From positions 1 to 50,341 of the forward strand of contig CAPAOL010000024.1 in NCBI GenBank assembly GCA_948579315.1: a stretch of 50,341 bases of DNA, in the 5' to 3' direction. Position 1 is the first letter of the stretch. The number at the start of each line of letters is the position of its first letter. The notes under the pieces are model-generated. The model was not told the DNA's origin. It was given only the letters and a program-made list of their open reading frames with translations, and did no database searches. The position numbers and the translations under genes are program-made. The stretch comes from an uncultured Phocaeicola sp. (GTDB lineage: Bacteria > Bacteroidota > Bacteroidia > Bacteroidales > Bacteroidaceae). This document shows, piece by piece, positions 25,177-33,518 of the stretch.

Positions 25177-25272
25177 GCGAAAAGGTGGCATGTCTGCTTG
25201 TTTTCTGCATGAAAAATAGTTTTCATTTAGAGGTTGTACCTAAAAGAAATACCTTTTTTCATTTAGTTTTCC

Positions 25273-25280
25273 TATTTTTG
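25273..25280 (+). promoter_or_regulatory. -7 box TATTTTTG for sbcDC
   Basis: An exact TAnnTTTG match 23 bp upstream of the sbcD ATG; about 90 bp separate it from the divergent toxin-antitoxin promoter. Confidence 0.6.
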
Positions 25281-25302
25281 CAGGAAACAAACCGAACAGC
25301 TA

Positions 25303-26505
25303 ATGAAAATTCTCCATACAGCAGACTGGCATCTGGGCCAGACTTTTTATGAATACGACCGGCGGGAAGAGCATCTCCATTTTCTAGAATGGCTGAAACA
25401 GCAGATAAGACAGCATGAAATAGATGTATTGTTGATAGCAGGTGATGTATTCGACAGCCCGAACCCTTCGGCGGAATCACAACGAATGTATTATCGTTTT
25501 CTAAGAGAAGTTACGTCCGAAAACCCTTCTTTGCAAATTATCATCATTGCCGGAAATCATGACTCGGCAGCCCGTTTGGAGGCTCCCAATCCCCTGTTGG
25601 AGGATATGAATGTCACCGTTCGCGGTGTCGTGCGCCGCAATGCGGAAGGTGATATAGACTTGCAACACCTGATTGTCCCCCTTTACACAGAAGGGGAAGT
25701 GACCGCCTATTGCCTTGCCGTCCCCTATCTGCGTCAGGGGGATTATCCTTCGGCTGAAAATTACTCAAAAGGAGTCCAACTGCTTTATGAGCAGCTTTTC
25801 AATGAAGTGAAGGAGAAAGGACTTCCCGTTATCGCCATGGGACATCTGCAAGCCACCGGCTCGGAAATCTCGGAGGACGACCGTTCGGAACGTACCGTTA
25901 TCGGAGGCTTGGAATGTGTATCCCCCGATGCTTTTGATGAGGCTATCGCCTATACTGCATTGGGGCATCTGCATCGCTCCCAGCGTGTGTCCCATCGGGA
26001 GAATGTGCGTTATTCCGGAACTCCTATGCCCATGTCTTTTGCTGAGAGGAACAATGCTTCGGGAGTGGTCATGATAACGATAAGTGCTGAGGGTACCGGC
26101 ATAGAGAGATTGGCATTTGAACCGCTAGCCGGCGTGATGAGTATTCCTCGTCAGGCCCGTCCGCTGGAAGAAGTGCTGCAAGCCATCGGCGATTTGCCCG
26201 ATGGGGATGTCACGTTGCGGTCGCCCTATCTGGAAATAAAGATTTTGATGACCGAGCCGGAACCTTCTTATAAGTATAAGATAGAGGAAGCGTTGAAAGG
26301 AAAAGCAGTCCGCCTGGCACGCATCGCCGCTATGCTTCCACAAAAAAAGGCAAGCGGCATTGTCGCCACTTCCTACGAGGAGTTGCAAACCATCCGTCCG
26401 CTGGATATGGCACTGGATGTCTTTAAACGGAAATATGGAGGGACGGAGATGCCCGATACCATGAAACAATTGCTGGAAAGTGTAATCAAGGAGGCAGGAG
26501 TATGA
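25303..26505 (+). CDS. sbcD: SbcD, nuclease subunit of the SbcCD complex
   Basis: The 400-residue Mre11-type calcineurin-like phosphoesterase carries the metal-binding motifs in order: HTADWHLG (D8, H10), IAGDVFDS (D48), AGNHDS (N85, H86), then MGHLQ and ALGHLHRSQ. With SbcC it forms an ATP-dependent nuclease that opens hairpins and cruciforms and trims protein-blocked ends. The ATG lies 23 bp after a -7 box. Its stop overlaps the sbcC start by 4 bp (ATGA). Notably, long palindromes, the classic SbcCD substrate, lie less than 1 kb beyond sbcC. Confidence 0.95.
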   Translation: MKILHTADWHLGQTFYEYDRREEHLHFLEWLKQQIRQHEIDVLLIAGDVFDSPNPSAESQRMYYRFLREVTSENPSLQIIIIAGNHDSAARLEAPNPLLEDMNVTVRGVVRRNAEGDIDLQHLIVPLYTEGEVTAYCLAVPYLRQGDYPSAENYSKGVQLLYEQLFNEVKEKGLPVIAMGHLQATGSEISEDDRSERTVIGGLECVSPDAFDEAIAYTALGHLHRSQRVSHRENVRYSGTPMPMSFAERNNASGVVMITISAEGTGIERLAFEPLAGVMSIPRQARPLEEVLQAIGDLPDGDVTLRSPYLEIKILMTEPEPSYKYKIEEALKGKAVRLARIAAMLPQKKASGIVATSYEELQTIRPLDMALDVFKRKYGGTEMPDTMKQLLESVIKEAGV

Positions 26506-29500
26506 AAATAGTAGCGATAAGAGGAAAGAATCTGGCTTCATTGGAAGGTGAATTTATGATAGACTTTACCGTCGAACCTTTGTGCTCGGCAGGTATATTC
26601 GCCATTACAGGCAGTACCGGAGCCGGAAAATCAACCTTGCTGGATGCTTTGTGTCTGGCTTTGTTTGACTGTACGCCACGTATGAACAAGGCGAAAGAGA
26701 ATAACGTCTCTGTCATGGATGTTGCCGACAGAGGAATTGCACAGAACGATAGCCGTTCCATCCTTCGCCGGGGTACTGCCGAGGGGTATTCGGAAGTGGA
26801 TTTCGTCGCTTTGACAGGAGAGGTGTTCCGTTCACGTTGGACGGTGCGACGTTCGCGTGGGAAGGTTAGCGGTTCCTTGCAAAAAGTGGAAATGACGTTG
26901 ACCAACCTTACCTCCGGAGTGGAACAGCAAGGGACGAAGACCGAATTATTATCCCGCATCAGTGAACTGATCGGACTCTCTTTCGAACAGTTCAACCGCT
27001 CTGTGTTGCTGGCTCAAGGAGATTTTGCTACCTTCCTGAAGGCTCGTCAGCCTGATAAAGCCGAAATCTTGGAAAAACTGACCGGAACGGAAATTTACTC
27101 GCGTATCTCTGCTTCCATCTATGAACGCACCAAGCGGGCGGAAAGCGAATATAAATTATTGCAGGAGCGTATCAAAGGCATTGAGTTGCTGACAGATGAG
27201 CAATTACAGCAACTTTCGGCTGAAAAGGAAGAATTACAAGTCCGCTTGTCCGTTTCGAAGAAGAAAGAGGAGGCGTTGTCCGGCAAGTTGAAATGGCTGG
27301 AAGAAGAAGGACGCTTGAATACAGGATGCATACAGGCGGAAGAATCACTTTCCGGCATCAGAAAAGAAATAGAAGCCGCCCGTCCACGTTATGAACTGTT
27401 GGCCCGTATAGAGCAGGCTCAGGATATCCGCGATGTGTATATGGAACAGCGTAACGCCCGGAAGCAGATAGATGCCGGTCGTTCCCGGTTAGGCGAAATA
27501 GAGGTTGCCATCCGGCAGAATGCGGCTTTACAGACTTCCGCGAACGTGCAGTGGGAAGCCGCTCAGAAAGAACTGGCGGAATTTAAGACCTATTTGTCGC
27601 AGCAAGAACCGCAATTGGATAAAGCCAGAGCATTGGATGTGCAGTTGGTGGAAAATAGAAAGCAATTAGCGGAAAGTCAGAAAGAAGCGGCTTTGGCATT
27701 GCAGGCTAAAGATAATCTGCATCAATCCGTTTGTAAGACAGAGAAGGATATAAGTTTGTTGATGGAGAAGCAAACCGCCTTGCAAACCTGGTTTGAACGA
27801 TATACCGCTTATTCCCAATTGATTCCTGCCGTTGAACTGATTACCAGCTTGCTTACCAATCTGGAAATGGCAAGGGCGCAAAGCGTATCGAACCGTCAAC
27901 TGCTGGATAAAGTAAAGAAAGCGAGTGAAGCGGAGGAACAGCGGTTGAAATCGGTACAACAGGAAGCCGAGCGTCTGAACCGACTGTTGCCGGCAGAGGT
28001 GCTGTTGCTTCGTGAGCAGTTGGAGGAAGGAAAGCCATGTCCGGTTTGCGGGAGTTTCCATCATCCGATGAGGGAACAGACCAATGTCCAATCCTTGCAG
28101 GAAGAGGAACTGAACCGTGCGAAAGAACAGGTTGCTAAAGAAACGGAACAACTGAAAAACACGCTGAATGCCCGCCAACTGGAGATGGCCCGTCTTTCTG
28201 CATTGATTGAAAATTATGTGGCGCAAGTTGATGATACGCTGAAAAAAGTAGAAACATACGTATCCATTATTCCCAATTGGAAAGATTTGTTGGAGCAGGG
28301 CACATTGAAACATTATGTCCAGCAATTCGGCAGGCAATGGAATGCCCGTTTGCAAGAGCAGACCGAAATAAAAGAGGCTCTTACCTCAAAATCAGCCCAA
28401 AGAGATAGTTTGAAAAAAGAAGAAGCCAATGCCATTGGTTTGTACGAAGAAAAGAAACAAAAAGAAGAAAGACAGCAGGCAGAATTGAACGAACGTGCTC
28501 GTCTGCGGTCTTCCCTGCTGAATGGTGAATCCACCGAAACAGTGGTTGCAACCCATGCAAGACGGCAAAAGGAACTGGAACAACAACTGGAAAAAGCCAT
28601 GAACTTGCATCATTCTTTAACTGTGCAGGCGGAATCTTACAAAGGGCAGACCGCACAGATGGAAAAGGAATTAGTCCGTCTGACTGCTGTCTTGCAACAA
28701 GACGAATTGAAAATAAACGAGTGGCTCACGCTTCAAAAGGAAACGTATGCCGAGTTGGAACAATTGCTTTCCAAAGACAAAAGCTGGATACTGGCTGAGA
28801 AACAAGCGTTGGGCACACTGAAAGAGAAGGAAACCACTCTTCAGGCGATCCTTGCGGAGCGAAGGCAGAAAAGGGAGGAGCATCAGCAAGCTCCTCTGAA
28901 ACCGGATACCACGGAAAACAAGGAGTCGCTGATTGAAACATTGACTGCCTGCACTGCTGCTAAAGAAATGGAAACCGGACGTTTGGCCCAAATAGAGGTG
29001 ACGATACAGAACCATATAAAAGGTAAGGAACGCATAGCCGACATCGAGAAAGAGTTGGAGGAAAAAAACTCTATCTACGAGAATTGGGCGAAACTGAACG
29101 AACTGTTCGGTTCCCAGACTGGCGCCAAGTTTAAGGAAATAGCCCAAGGTTATACGCTTGATGTCCTTTTGCTTTATGCCAACAGGCATTTGCAAGACCT
29201 TGCCCCCCGTTACGAACTGCAACGCATCCCTGATACGCTGGCCTTGCAGATTGTGGATCTTGATATGATGGGTGAGGTGCGTAGTGTCCATTCCCTTTCG
29301 GGCGGGGAATCTTTCTTGGTATCTCTCGCCTTGGCATTGGGCTTGTCTTCCTTGTCCTCCAACCGGATGAATGTGGAATCGTTGTTTATTGACGAAGGTT
29401 TCGGATCGCTGGATATGGACACTCTGCGCATTGCGATGGATGCTTTGGAGCGGTTGCAGATGCAAGGGCGTAAGATAGGGGTGATTTCCCATGTGGCGGA

Positions 29501-29585
29501 GATGATGGAACGTATCCCTGCGCAGGTGCAGGTGGTGAAGACCGGAAGCGGAAGGAGCAAGGTGCAGGTGATGGGACCAATATAA
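26502..29585 (+). CDS. sbcC: SbcC, SMC-like ATPase subunit of the SbcCD nuclease
   Basis: The 1027-residue Rad50-type protein has a Walker A in TGSTGAGKSTLLDAL (~40), long coiled coils broken at the middle by the zinc hook CPVCG (~512), then the ABC signature LSGGESFLVSLALALG and Walker B/D-loop SLFIDEGFGSLD near the C-terminus. Length and order are normal. It tethers DNA ends and powers SbcD, with which it is translationally coupled. No frameshift is seen in the long coiled-coil region. Confidence 0.95.
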   Translation: MKIVAIRGKNLASLEGEFMIDFTVEPLCSAGIFAITGSTGAGKSTLLDALCLALFDCTPRMNKAKENNVSVMDVADRGIAQNDSRSILRRGTAEGYSEVDFVALTGEVFRSRWTVRRSRGKVSGSLQKVEMTLTNLTSGVEQQGTKTELLSRISELIGLSFEQFNRSVLLAQGDFATFLKARQPDKAEILEKLTGTEIYSRISASIYERTKRAESEYKLLQERIKGIELLTDEQLQQLSAEKEELQVRLSVSKKKEEALSGKLKWLEEEGRLNTGCIQAEESLSGIRKEIEAARPRYELLARIEQAQDIRDVYMEQRNARKQIDAGRSRLGEIEVAIRQNAALQTSANVQWEAAQKELAEFKTYLSQQEPQLDKARALDVQLVENRKQLAESQKEAALALQAKDNLHQSVCKTEKDISLLMEKQTALQTWFERYTAYSQLIPAVELITSLLTNLEMARAQSVSNRQLLDKVKKASEAEEQRLKSVQQEAERLNRLLPAEVLLLREQLEEGKPCPVCGSFHHPMREQTNVQSLQEEELNRAKEQVAKETEQLKNTLNARQLEMARLSALIENYVAQVDDTLKKVETYVSIIPNWKDLLEQGTLKHYVQQFGRQWNARLQEQTEIKEALTSKSAQRDSLKKEEANAIGLYEEKKQKEERQQAELNERARLRSSLLNGESTETVVATHARRQKELEQQLEKAMNLHHSLTVQAESYKGQTAQMEKELVRLTAVLQQDELKINEWLTLQKETYAELEQLLSKDKSWILAEKQALGTLKEKETTLQAILAERRQKREEHQQAPLKPDTTENKESLIETLTACTAAKEMETGRLAQIEVTIQNHIKGKERIADIEKELEEKNSIYENWAKLNELFGSQTGAKFKEIAQGYTLDVLLLYANRHLQDLAPRYELQRIPDTLALQIVDLDMMGEVRSVHSLSGGESFLVSLALALGLSSLSSNRMNVESLFIDEGFGSLDMDTLRIAMDALERLQMQGRKIGVISHVAEMMERIPAQVQVVKTGSGRSKVQVMGPI

Positions 29586-29633
29586 GGATTGTACTCCATT
29601 ACAGATGACAATAAAATAAAAAAGTGACGGACT

Positions 29634-30086
29634 ATGAAAAAAACATTAATTGGATTATTGGGCTCGACAGTTATATGTGTACTGTTTCTTGCAGGTTGTA
29701 TTGATGAACATTACGGGGAGGATAGCAATACCATTGTTACCAATCTGACCGGTTATGCATGGGAGAGAACATTTCAGATACGTACTGAGGATGGCAGGGA
29801 TGCGGAAGTCTGTGAACATTATGAGTTCGGGCTGAATGGTAAGGCTTCCTGTAAATCACGGACGACGTGTGATGGCGAGGAAGTGGAAGAGCATGTACAT
29901 TATTTCCGATATGATTTTATCACTCCCAATAACAGATATCTTCTTCTGGATTACTGCTACTGGCAGATTGACAGGATCAGTTCTTCAGTATTGAGCATAT
30001 ATGAAACCTTTGAGAATCCTGTGGTTGTGATGGGGCAGACCAGGGAATATAAGAGTTTCTCGGCTGTCCCGTTGGGGGATGGCTGA
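29634..30086 (+). CDS. Small lipoprotein of unknown function
   Basis: The 150-residue protein has a clear lipoprotein signal (FLAGC, Cys22) followed by IDEHYGED. The mature part looks like a small beta-rich fold with repeated aromatic and charged strands (GYAWERTFQIRTEDGRDAEV, HYFRYDFITPNNRYLLLDYC). I do not recognise the family; it resembles short Bacteroidales lipoproteins with a lipocalin-like look, but that is a guess. It starts 48 bp after sbcC with no visible promoter, so it may be co-transcribed. Confidence 0.7.
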   Translation: MKKTLIGLLGSTVICVLFLAGCIDEHYGEDSNTIVTNLTGYAWERTFQIRTEDGRDAEVCEHYEFGLNGKASCKSRTTCDGEEVEEHVHYFRYDFITPNNRYLLLDYCYWQIDRISSSVLSIYETFENPVVVMGQTREYKSFSAVPLGDG

Positions 30087-30282
30087 TGCGCTATGTCTGA
30101 TGTGTTTTTAGGAACAGAGGCGTTACAGGCATAAGTGAGGGAAAAATATGATTTTTGTCTCCATATTGAATACTGTTTTTACTTATTACTTATGAGAATC
30201 GGACCGGTGTTTTTGATGGGATTTTGTATTAATGTTATAACTGTACGATTACACCGGAAATTCCATATCAAAGACAAGGACG

Positions 30283-30350
30283 TTTTTTAAAAAGATCAAG
30301 AGCTTTTTAAAAAAGAACAGGAGCTTTTTCAAAAACAACAGGATGTTTTT
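30283..30350. repeat. Four T-tracts phased at exactly 21 bp
   Basis: T-runs start at 30283, 30304, 30325 and 30346; the first three are followed by A-runs, and the units share spacers such as GAACAGGAGC and CAACAGGATG. The 21-bp period equals two helical turns, so the tracts lie on one face of the DNA and should bend it. It abuts the palindrome at 30402. Confidence 0.75.
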
Positions 30351-30401
30351 GATGCTTTTCTACTCGTATTGCATAACATGGCAAAATACCTTGTTTTTCT
30401 T

Positions 30402-30676
30402 TCAGAAGTTTCAGCTTCTCCGCAAACGTCCTGTTCATCGGCTTTTCGGCTGAAGGATATACACGATAAAATCCTTCAGCCGAAAAAGATCTTTCAGCGT
30501 GACAGGGTAAGCGATGTCGTATTGGTTGGTTTTCTATCGGTATTCGGATTTACCTTTATACATTTATTGACTACGGCTGAAAGAAAGAACTACGCGGTTG
30601 AAGGATCTCGGTGCATCAATCTGTCAGCCGGAATGCCGATGAACAGGACGTTTGCGGAGAGGCTGAAACTTCTGAA
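30402..30676. repeat. Long imperfect palindrome (~275 bp)
   Basis: The outer 41 bases at 30402-30442 are the reverse complement of 30636-30676 with one mismatch. Pairing continues inward with more mismatches (CGGCTGA near 447-453 with TCAGCCG near 625-631, and further blocks to about 30500 and 30566), leaving a centre of ~65 bp. A separate perfect 16-bp inverted repeat (30443-30458 with 30471-30486) lies inside the left arm. The sequence could form a cruciform or a long RNA hairpin. No transposase or reverse transcriptase lies nearby; it may be a MITE-like or structured-RNA element. Confidence 0.8.
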
Positions 30677-30765
30677 GGATTTTTGGGGGCATTCTTCAAG
30701 AGAGGGGTATTTCTCTTCAAAAGATGGATACGCATATCAAAAAGAAGGTGGAAAGACTTTGAAAA

Positions 30766-30851
30766 CTTGTCGCAAGATGTCGCAATTCTTGTAGCAAGTT
30801 TTTCGGAATCTTGTAGCAGGATTTGCAGATTCTTGGTATAGGAATATCTTG
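30766..30851. repeat. Tandem units with a 22-bp period
   Basis: CTTGTCGCAAG, CTTGTAGCAAG, CTTGTAGCAGG and CTTGGTATAGG begin at 30766, 30788, 30810 and 30832, exactly 22 bp apart, with spacers that also drift gradually. A further CTTG at 30848 breaks the spacing. The units are degenerate and not CRISPR-like (no distinct spacers). Confidence 0.7.
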
Positions 30852-31045
30852 TTTGATTTTATAGCTGTCCGGTAAAAATGCCGAAGTTCCCCCAAAAAGG
30901 TCTAGCTTTGGGATAAACAGATTCGGTTTTAATGGTAAACAAATATGATTGTATCATTCCACAAACATGTAGCTTGTTTACGATATATATTCCGATAATT
31001 TTAGTATATTTTGTAGAATGTGTCTGTGCAAATTAGACGTAGCAT

Positions 31046-32356
31046 TTACCGTCTGTGAAAAGTGGGATACTTATTATTGAACCTGAATCCGAATCCCAGC
31101 ATCAGATAGTTGGGATCATGGAAATCCTGTAAATTATATCCGATATGAAGGAATGAGTTGCGCGTAACTTCTATCTTCAGTGCCAATATCTGGTAGAAAG
31201 ATTTTAAATCTCCGCCTGCATGAATCACATTTGTACCCAATCCTATTCCTACTGTGAAGTAAGGCATCACGTACTCGGCACGTCCCGAAACTCCCAGTGC
31301 CAGTTGTTTGCCGGCAGACGGCTTGAGGAGCTCATCGCCGTATCCGTCCGGGCTATACACATTCGCACTGCCGTCATAAACCCCGTCTAATGAAATACCC
31401 GCACGGAATTTATACCCGAAATTATACATTGGCGCGAAATTAAATCCCAGTACCGGATAAGTTTCAGGAGAAGCAACCATTTGCCCCTCTCCAATCGTTA
31501 CTCCTTTTCTGCGCCATGAACCGAACAATACCAGGTCATAACTGATATGACGGGGAAATTTAGGTACGGGTGATTGATACAAGGGCTTTGCAAAACATTC
31601 TTCTTTTCTATTGATATTGTAAACCAATCCTACCTTTAGTCCGATGGAATTGAGTCCCGCATTCGGGAATTTGGTATTACCGTTAGAGAAATGCGTTACT
31701 GCCACACCTGTTGTGAAATCAAATTTGGGAGAAAGCATCCAGTTGAAATAGAAGTTTGTATTCAGATAGGCGTTTACTTTCGAACCTATCACTTTATTAT
31801 ATGGATTCAAATCGCTGTGGTATGGTTTCCAGCCAAATGAAGCGCCGAAATTCCATTCATAGTTTAATGACAATCGTTGGTTGAAACGGGCGATACGCGC
31901 TCCTTGAAATAAATAGACAGTAAGCGGGTTGCCCAATTGCGGCTTCTCATACATATTGTAGTAGCCCACGCCAATACCTTGGTAGGCCCCTCTGTAAATA
32001 CGGTCGTTATAGGTGTTCGGATGAAACTGGAATGAGTACTTCAAGTGAAGCGACAGGGAATTCTCTATGGGTTTCCAATTCAGATTTTCTCCTCTGAAAA
32101 AGGAACTGGTGGGGAAAATATATCCGGGACGTGCCTCAATGCCGATACGGTGGATAAAATGACGTTTCAATGACAGGGAATCTACATAAAGCCGGTCGGG
32201 GATGTTGGTTTTGTCTGAAATGGAAACCGCTGTTGTGTCTATAGGGTTTCCCTCTGTATATTGATTGATTGTGTCTTTAGCAAAGGTCATGTTACTTAAG
32301 AACAGTAATGCATCCAGAAGTATCACGAGTTTCCATTTTTGTATTGTGCCTTTCAT
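31046..32356 (-). CDS. PagL-like acyloxyacyl hydrolase (lipid A deacylase family)
   Basis: The 436-residue protein has a signal peptide (LLFLSNMTFA) and many amphipathic strands with a C-terminal LMLGFGFRFNNK, consistent with an outer-membrane barrel. The motif VTHFSNGNTKFPNAGLN (from ~220) aligns with the PagL active site: H222 and S224 match the His and Ser. The position of the catalytic Glu of PagL is Asn236 here. PagL removes the 3-O acyl chain of lipid A. It is larger than enterobacterial PagL (~185 aa), as usual in Bacteroidales. A -7 box lies 67 bp upstream. Family call fairly sure, activity uncertain. Confidence 0.75.
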   Translation of the reverse strand: MKGTIQKWKLVILLDALLFLSNMTFAKDTINQYTEGNPIDTTAVSISDKTNIPDRLYVDSLSLKRHFIHRIGIEARPGYIFPTSSFFRGENLNWKPIENSLSLHLKYSFQFHPNTYNDRIYRGAYQGIGVGYYNMYEKPQLGNPLTVYLFQGARIARFNQRLSLNYEWNFGASFGWKPYHSDLNPYNKVIGSKVNAYLNTNFYFNWMLSPKFDFTTGVAVTHFSNGNTKFPNAGLNSIGLKVGLVYNINRKEECFAKPLYQSPVPKFPRHISYDLVLFGSWRRKGVTIGEGQMVASPETYPVLGFNFAPMYNFGYKFRAGISLDGVYDGSANVYSPDGYGDELLKPSAGKQLALGVSGRAEYVMPYFTVGIGLGTNVIHAGGDLKSFYQILALKIEVTRNSFLHIGYNLQDFHDPNYLMLGFGFRFNNKYPTFHRR

Positions 32357-32422
32357 ATGCCGTGTAATGTTTTTGTGCGTTTTACCGATCTATCGTATGG
32401 TCTGATTTTTTTATTTGTGGCA

Positions 32423-32430
32423 CAAATATA
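32423..32430 (-). promoter_or_regulatory. -7 box TATATTTG for the PagL-like gene
   Basis: An exact minus-strand TAnnTTTG match, 67 bp upstream of the start codon, between nadK and the PagL-like gene. Confidence 0.5.
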
Positions 32431-32465
32431 ATCATAGTATTTGAAAAAAGAAATTTGTTAGATAT

Positions 32466-32486
32466 AAAAAGGTTTTGTATAACCTT
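32466..32486 (-). terminator. Weak hairpin terminator after nadK
   Basis: On the minus strand AAGGTT pairs with AACCTT around a 6-nt loop and runs into a T-rich tail. It is short and AT-rich, but well placed 42 bases after the nadK stop. Confidence 0.4.
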
Positions 32487-32527
32487 GATAACCACTATTT
32501 AAACTATTTTGAGGATGGATTGTAATG

Positions 32528-33400
32528 TCATCCTCTACCATCGGCTCCCCACATCATTTTATTGCGGAGTGTGTTGAAAAAGATATGGCTGTTTCGTTTT
32601 ACTACATTTATTTTATAGTCGGCTTTGCGGATAGTGAGCCGGCTTCCTTCACGGCAAGTTTCGCTACGTCCGTCGATGGCAATCAGGAAATTGTGGCTGC
32701 GGCTCTCTATATCCAATGTGATTTCCCAGTCGTCGTTGATGACAATGGGGCGTACATTCAGGCTATGCGGTGCTACCGGAGTGATGGCGATGGTGTTGCT
32801 GTGTGGCACGATGACAGGTCCCCCGATGCTCAGCGAATAGGCTGTAGAACCGGTAGGAGTGGCGATGACCAGCCCGTCCGCCTGGTAGGTGGTGAGATAG
32901 GCTCCATTGATGGCTGTGTGGATGGAAATCATGGAAGAACTGTCACGCTTCAGTACCGCTATCTCATTCAGACCGAAAGGGTAACCTTTCAGTTCCTGTT
33001 CTTTGCAGGATACTTGCAATACGCTGCGGTCTTCTATCCGGTAGTTTCCATTGTAGATGTCATTGAATGTGTCTTCCATCTCTTCAGGAGAAACATCAGC
33101 CAGAAAACCTAATCGTCCGGTGTTGATACCTAGTATGGGAATGTTGCGTGACCCCACACGGCTGGCGGCTTTCAGGAAAGTGCCGTCGCCTCCGATACTT
33201 AGTATCATGTCGGCTTCAAAATTATTTCCATCGAAAACACCGGCGTGACGGATGCTTATCTTGAGGTCGTCCGTCAGAAACTCGTAGAACTCCCGGCAGA
33301 TGTGAACTTCAGCGTTATGTTGTGATAGAATGGATAGCAAACGTTCCACATGAGCCGATTTCTTGGCTTGATAAGTGTTTCCGAAAAGGGCGAATTTCAT
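32528..33400 (-). CDS. nadK: NAD kinase
   Basis: The start at 33400 (MKFALFGNTY) gives 290 residues, the usual length; an in-frame ATG five codons upstream is possible. Family motifs are present: SIGGDGTFLKAA (70-80), GINTGRLGFLADV, FGLNEIAVLKRDSSS, and the ATPTGSTAYSLSIGGPVIVP loop. It phosphorylates NAD to NADP, the only route to NADP in the cell. A minus-strand -7 box at 33495-33502 faces the pdxJ promoter. Confidence 0.95.
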   Translation of the reverse strand: MKFALFGNTYQAKKSAHVERLLSILSQHNAEVHICREFYEFLTDDLKISIRHAGVFDGNNFEADMILSIGGDGTFLKAASRVGSRNIPILGINTGRLGFLADVSPEEMEDTFNDIYNGNYRIEDRSVLQVSCKEQELKGYPFGLNEIAVLKRDSSSMISIHTAINGAYLTTYQADGLVIATPTGSTAYSLSIGGPVIVPHSNTIAITPVAPHSLNVRPIVINDDWEITLDIESRSHNFLIAIDGRSETCREGSRLTIRKADYKINVVKRNSHIFFNTLRNKMMWGADGRG

Positions 33401-33473
33401 TGGGCGTATATTCATTAGTTAATTTTATAAATCTTTTGTTTGTCAAAATGGACCAGGTTTTAATAAAACCTGC

Positions 33474-33481
33474 TAACTTTG
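33474..33481 (+). promoter_or_regulatory. -7 box TAACTTTG for the pdxJ operon
   Basis: An exact TAnnTTTG match 37 bp upstream of the pdxJ ATG. Expected transcription start about 33488. Confidence 0.65.
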
Positions 33482-33494
33482 CACATCAGAACTG

Positions 33495-33502
33495 CAAAGA
33501 TA
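33495..33502 (-). promoter_or_regulatory. -7 box TATCTTTG for nadK
   Basis: An exact minus-strand match whose expected start point (~33488) coincides with that of the pdxJ promoter, so the two promoters face each other. Confidence 0.65.
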
Positions 33503-33518
33503 ATAATATATTGCCAAG

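Larger units (their letters stand above)
30087..31045. other. Gene-free region with a composite repeat element
   Basis: Nearly 960 bases between the lipoprotein gene and the convergent PagL-like gene hold no reading frame I trust. The middle consists of three repeat classes listed separately: 21-bp phased T/A tracts, a ~275-bp palindrome, and 22-bp tandem units. The flanks (30087-30270 and 30860-31045) are AT-rich with nothing recognised. Open frames crossing the palindrome are explained by the repeats. Confidence 0.7.

Noticed and set aside
24525..29585. Defence island (toxin-antitoxin next to SbcCD)
   Set aside because: SbcCD is a common housekeeping nuclease and the pair has its own promoter; no further defence gene is nearby.
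30369..30794. 141-codon plus-strand open frame, and a second at 30611-30841
   Set aside because: Both cross the palindrome and the 22-bp array, have no domain, and are best explained as open frames produced by the repeats.
30283..30851. CRISPR array
   Set aside because: The 21- and 22-bp units are contiguous and degenerate, without unique spacers, and no cas gene is present.
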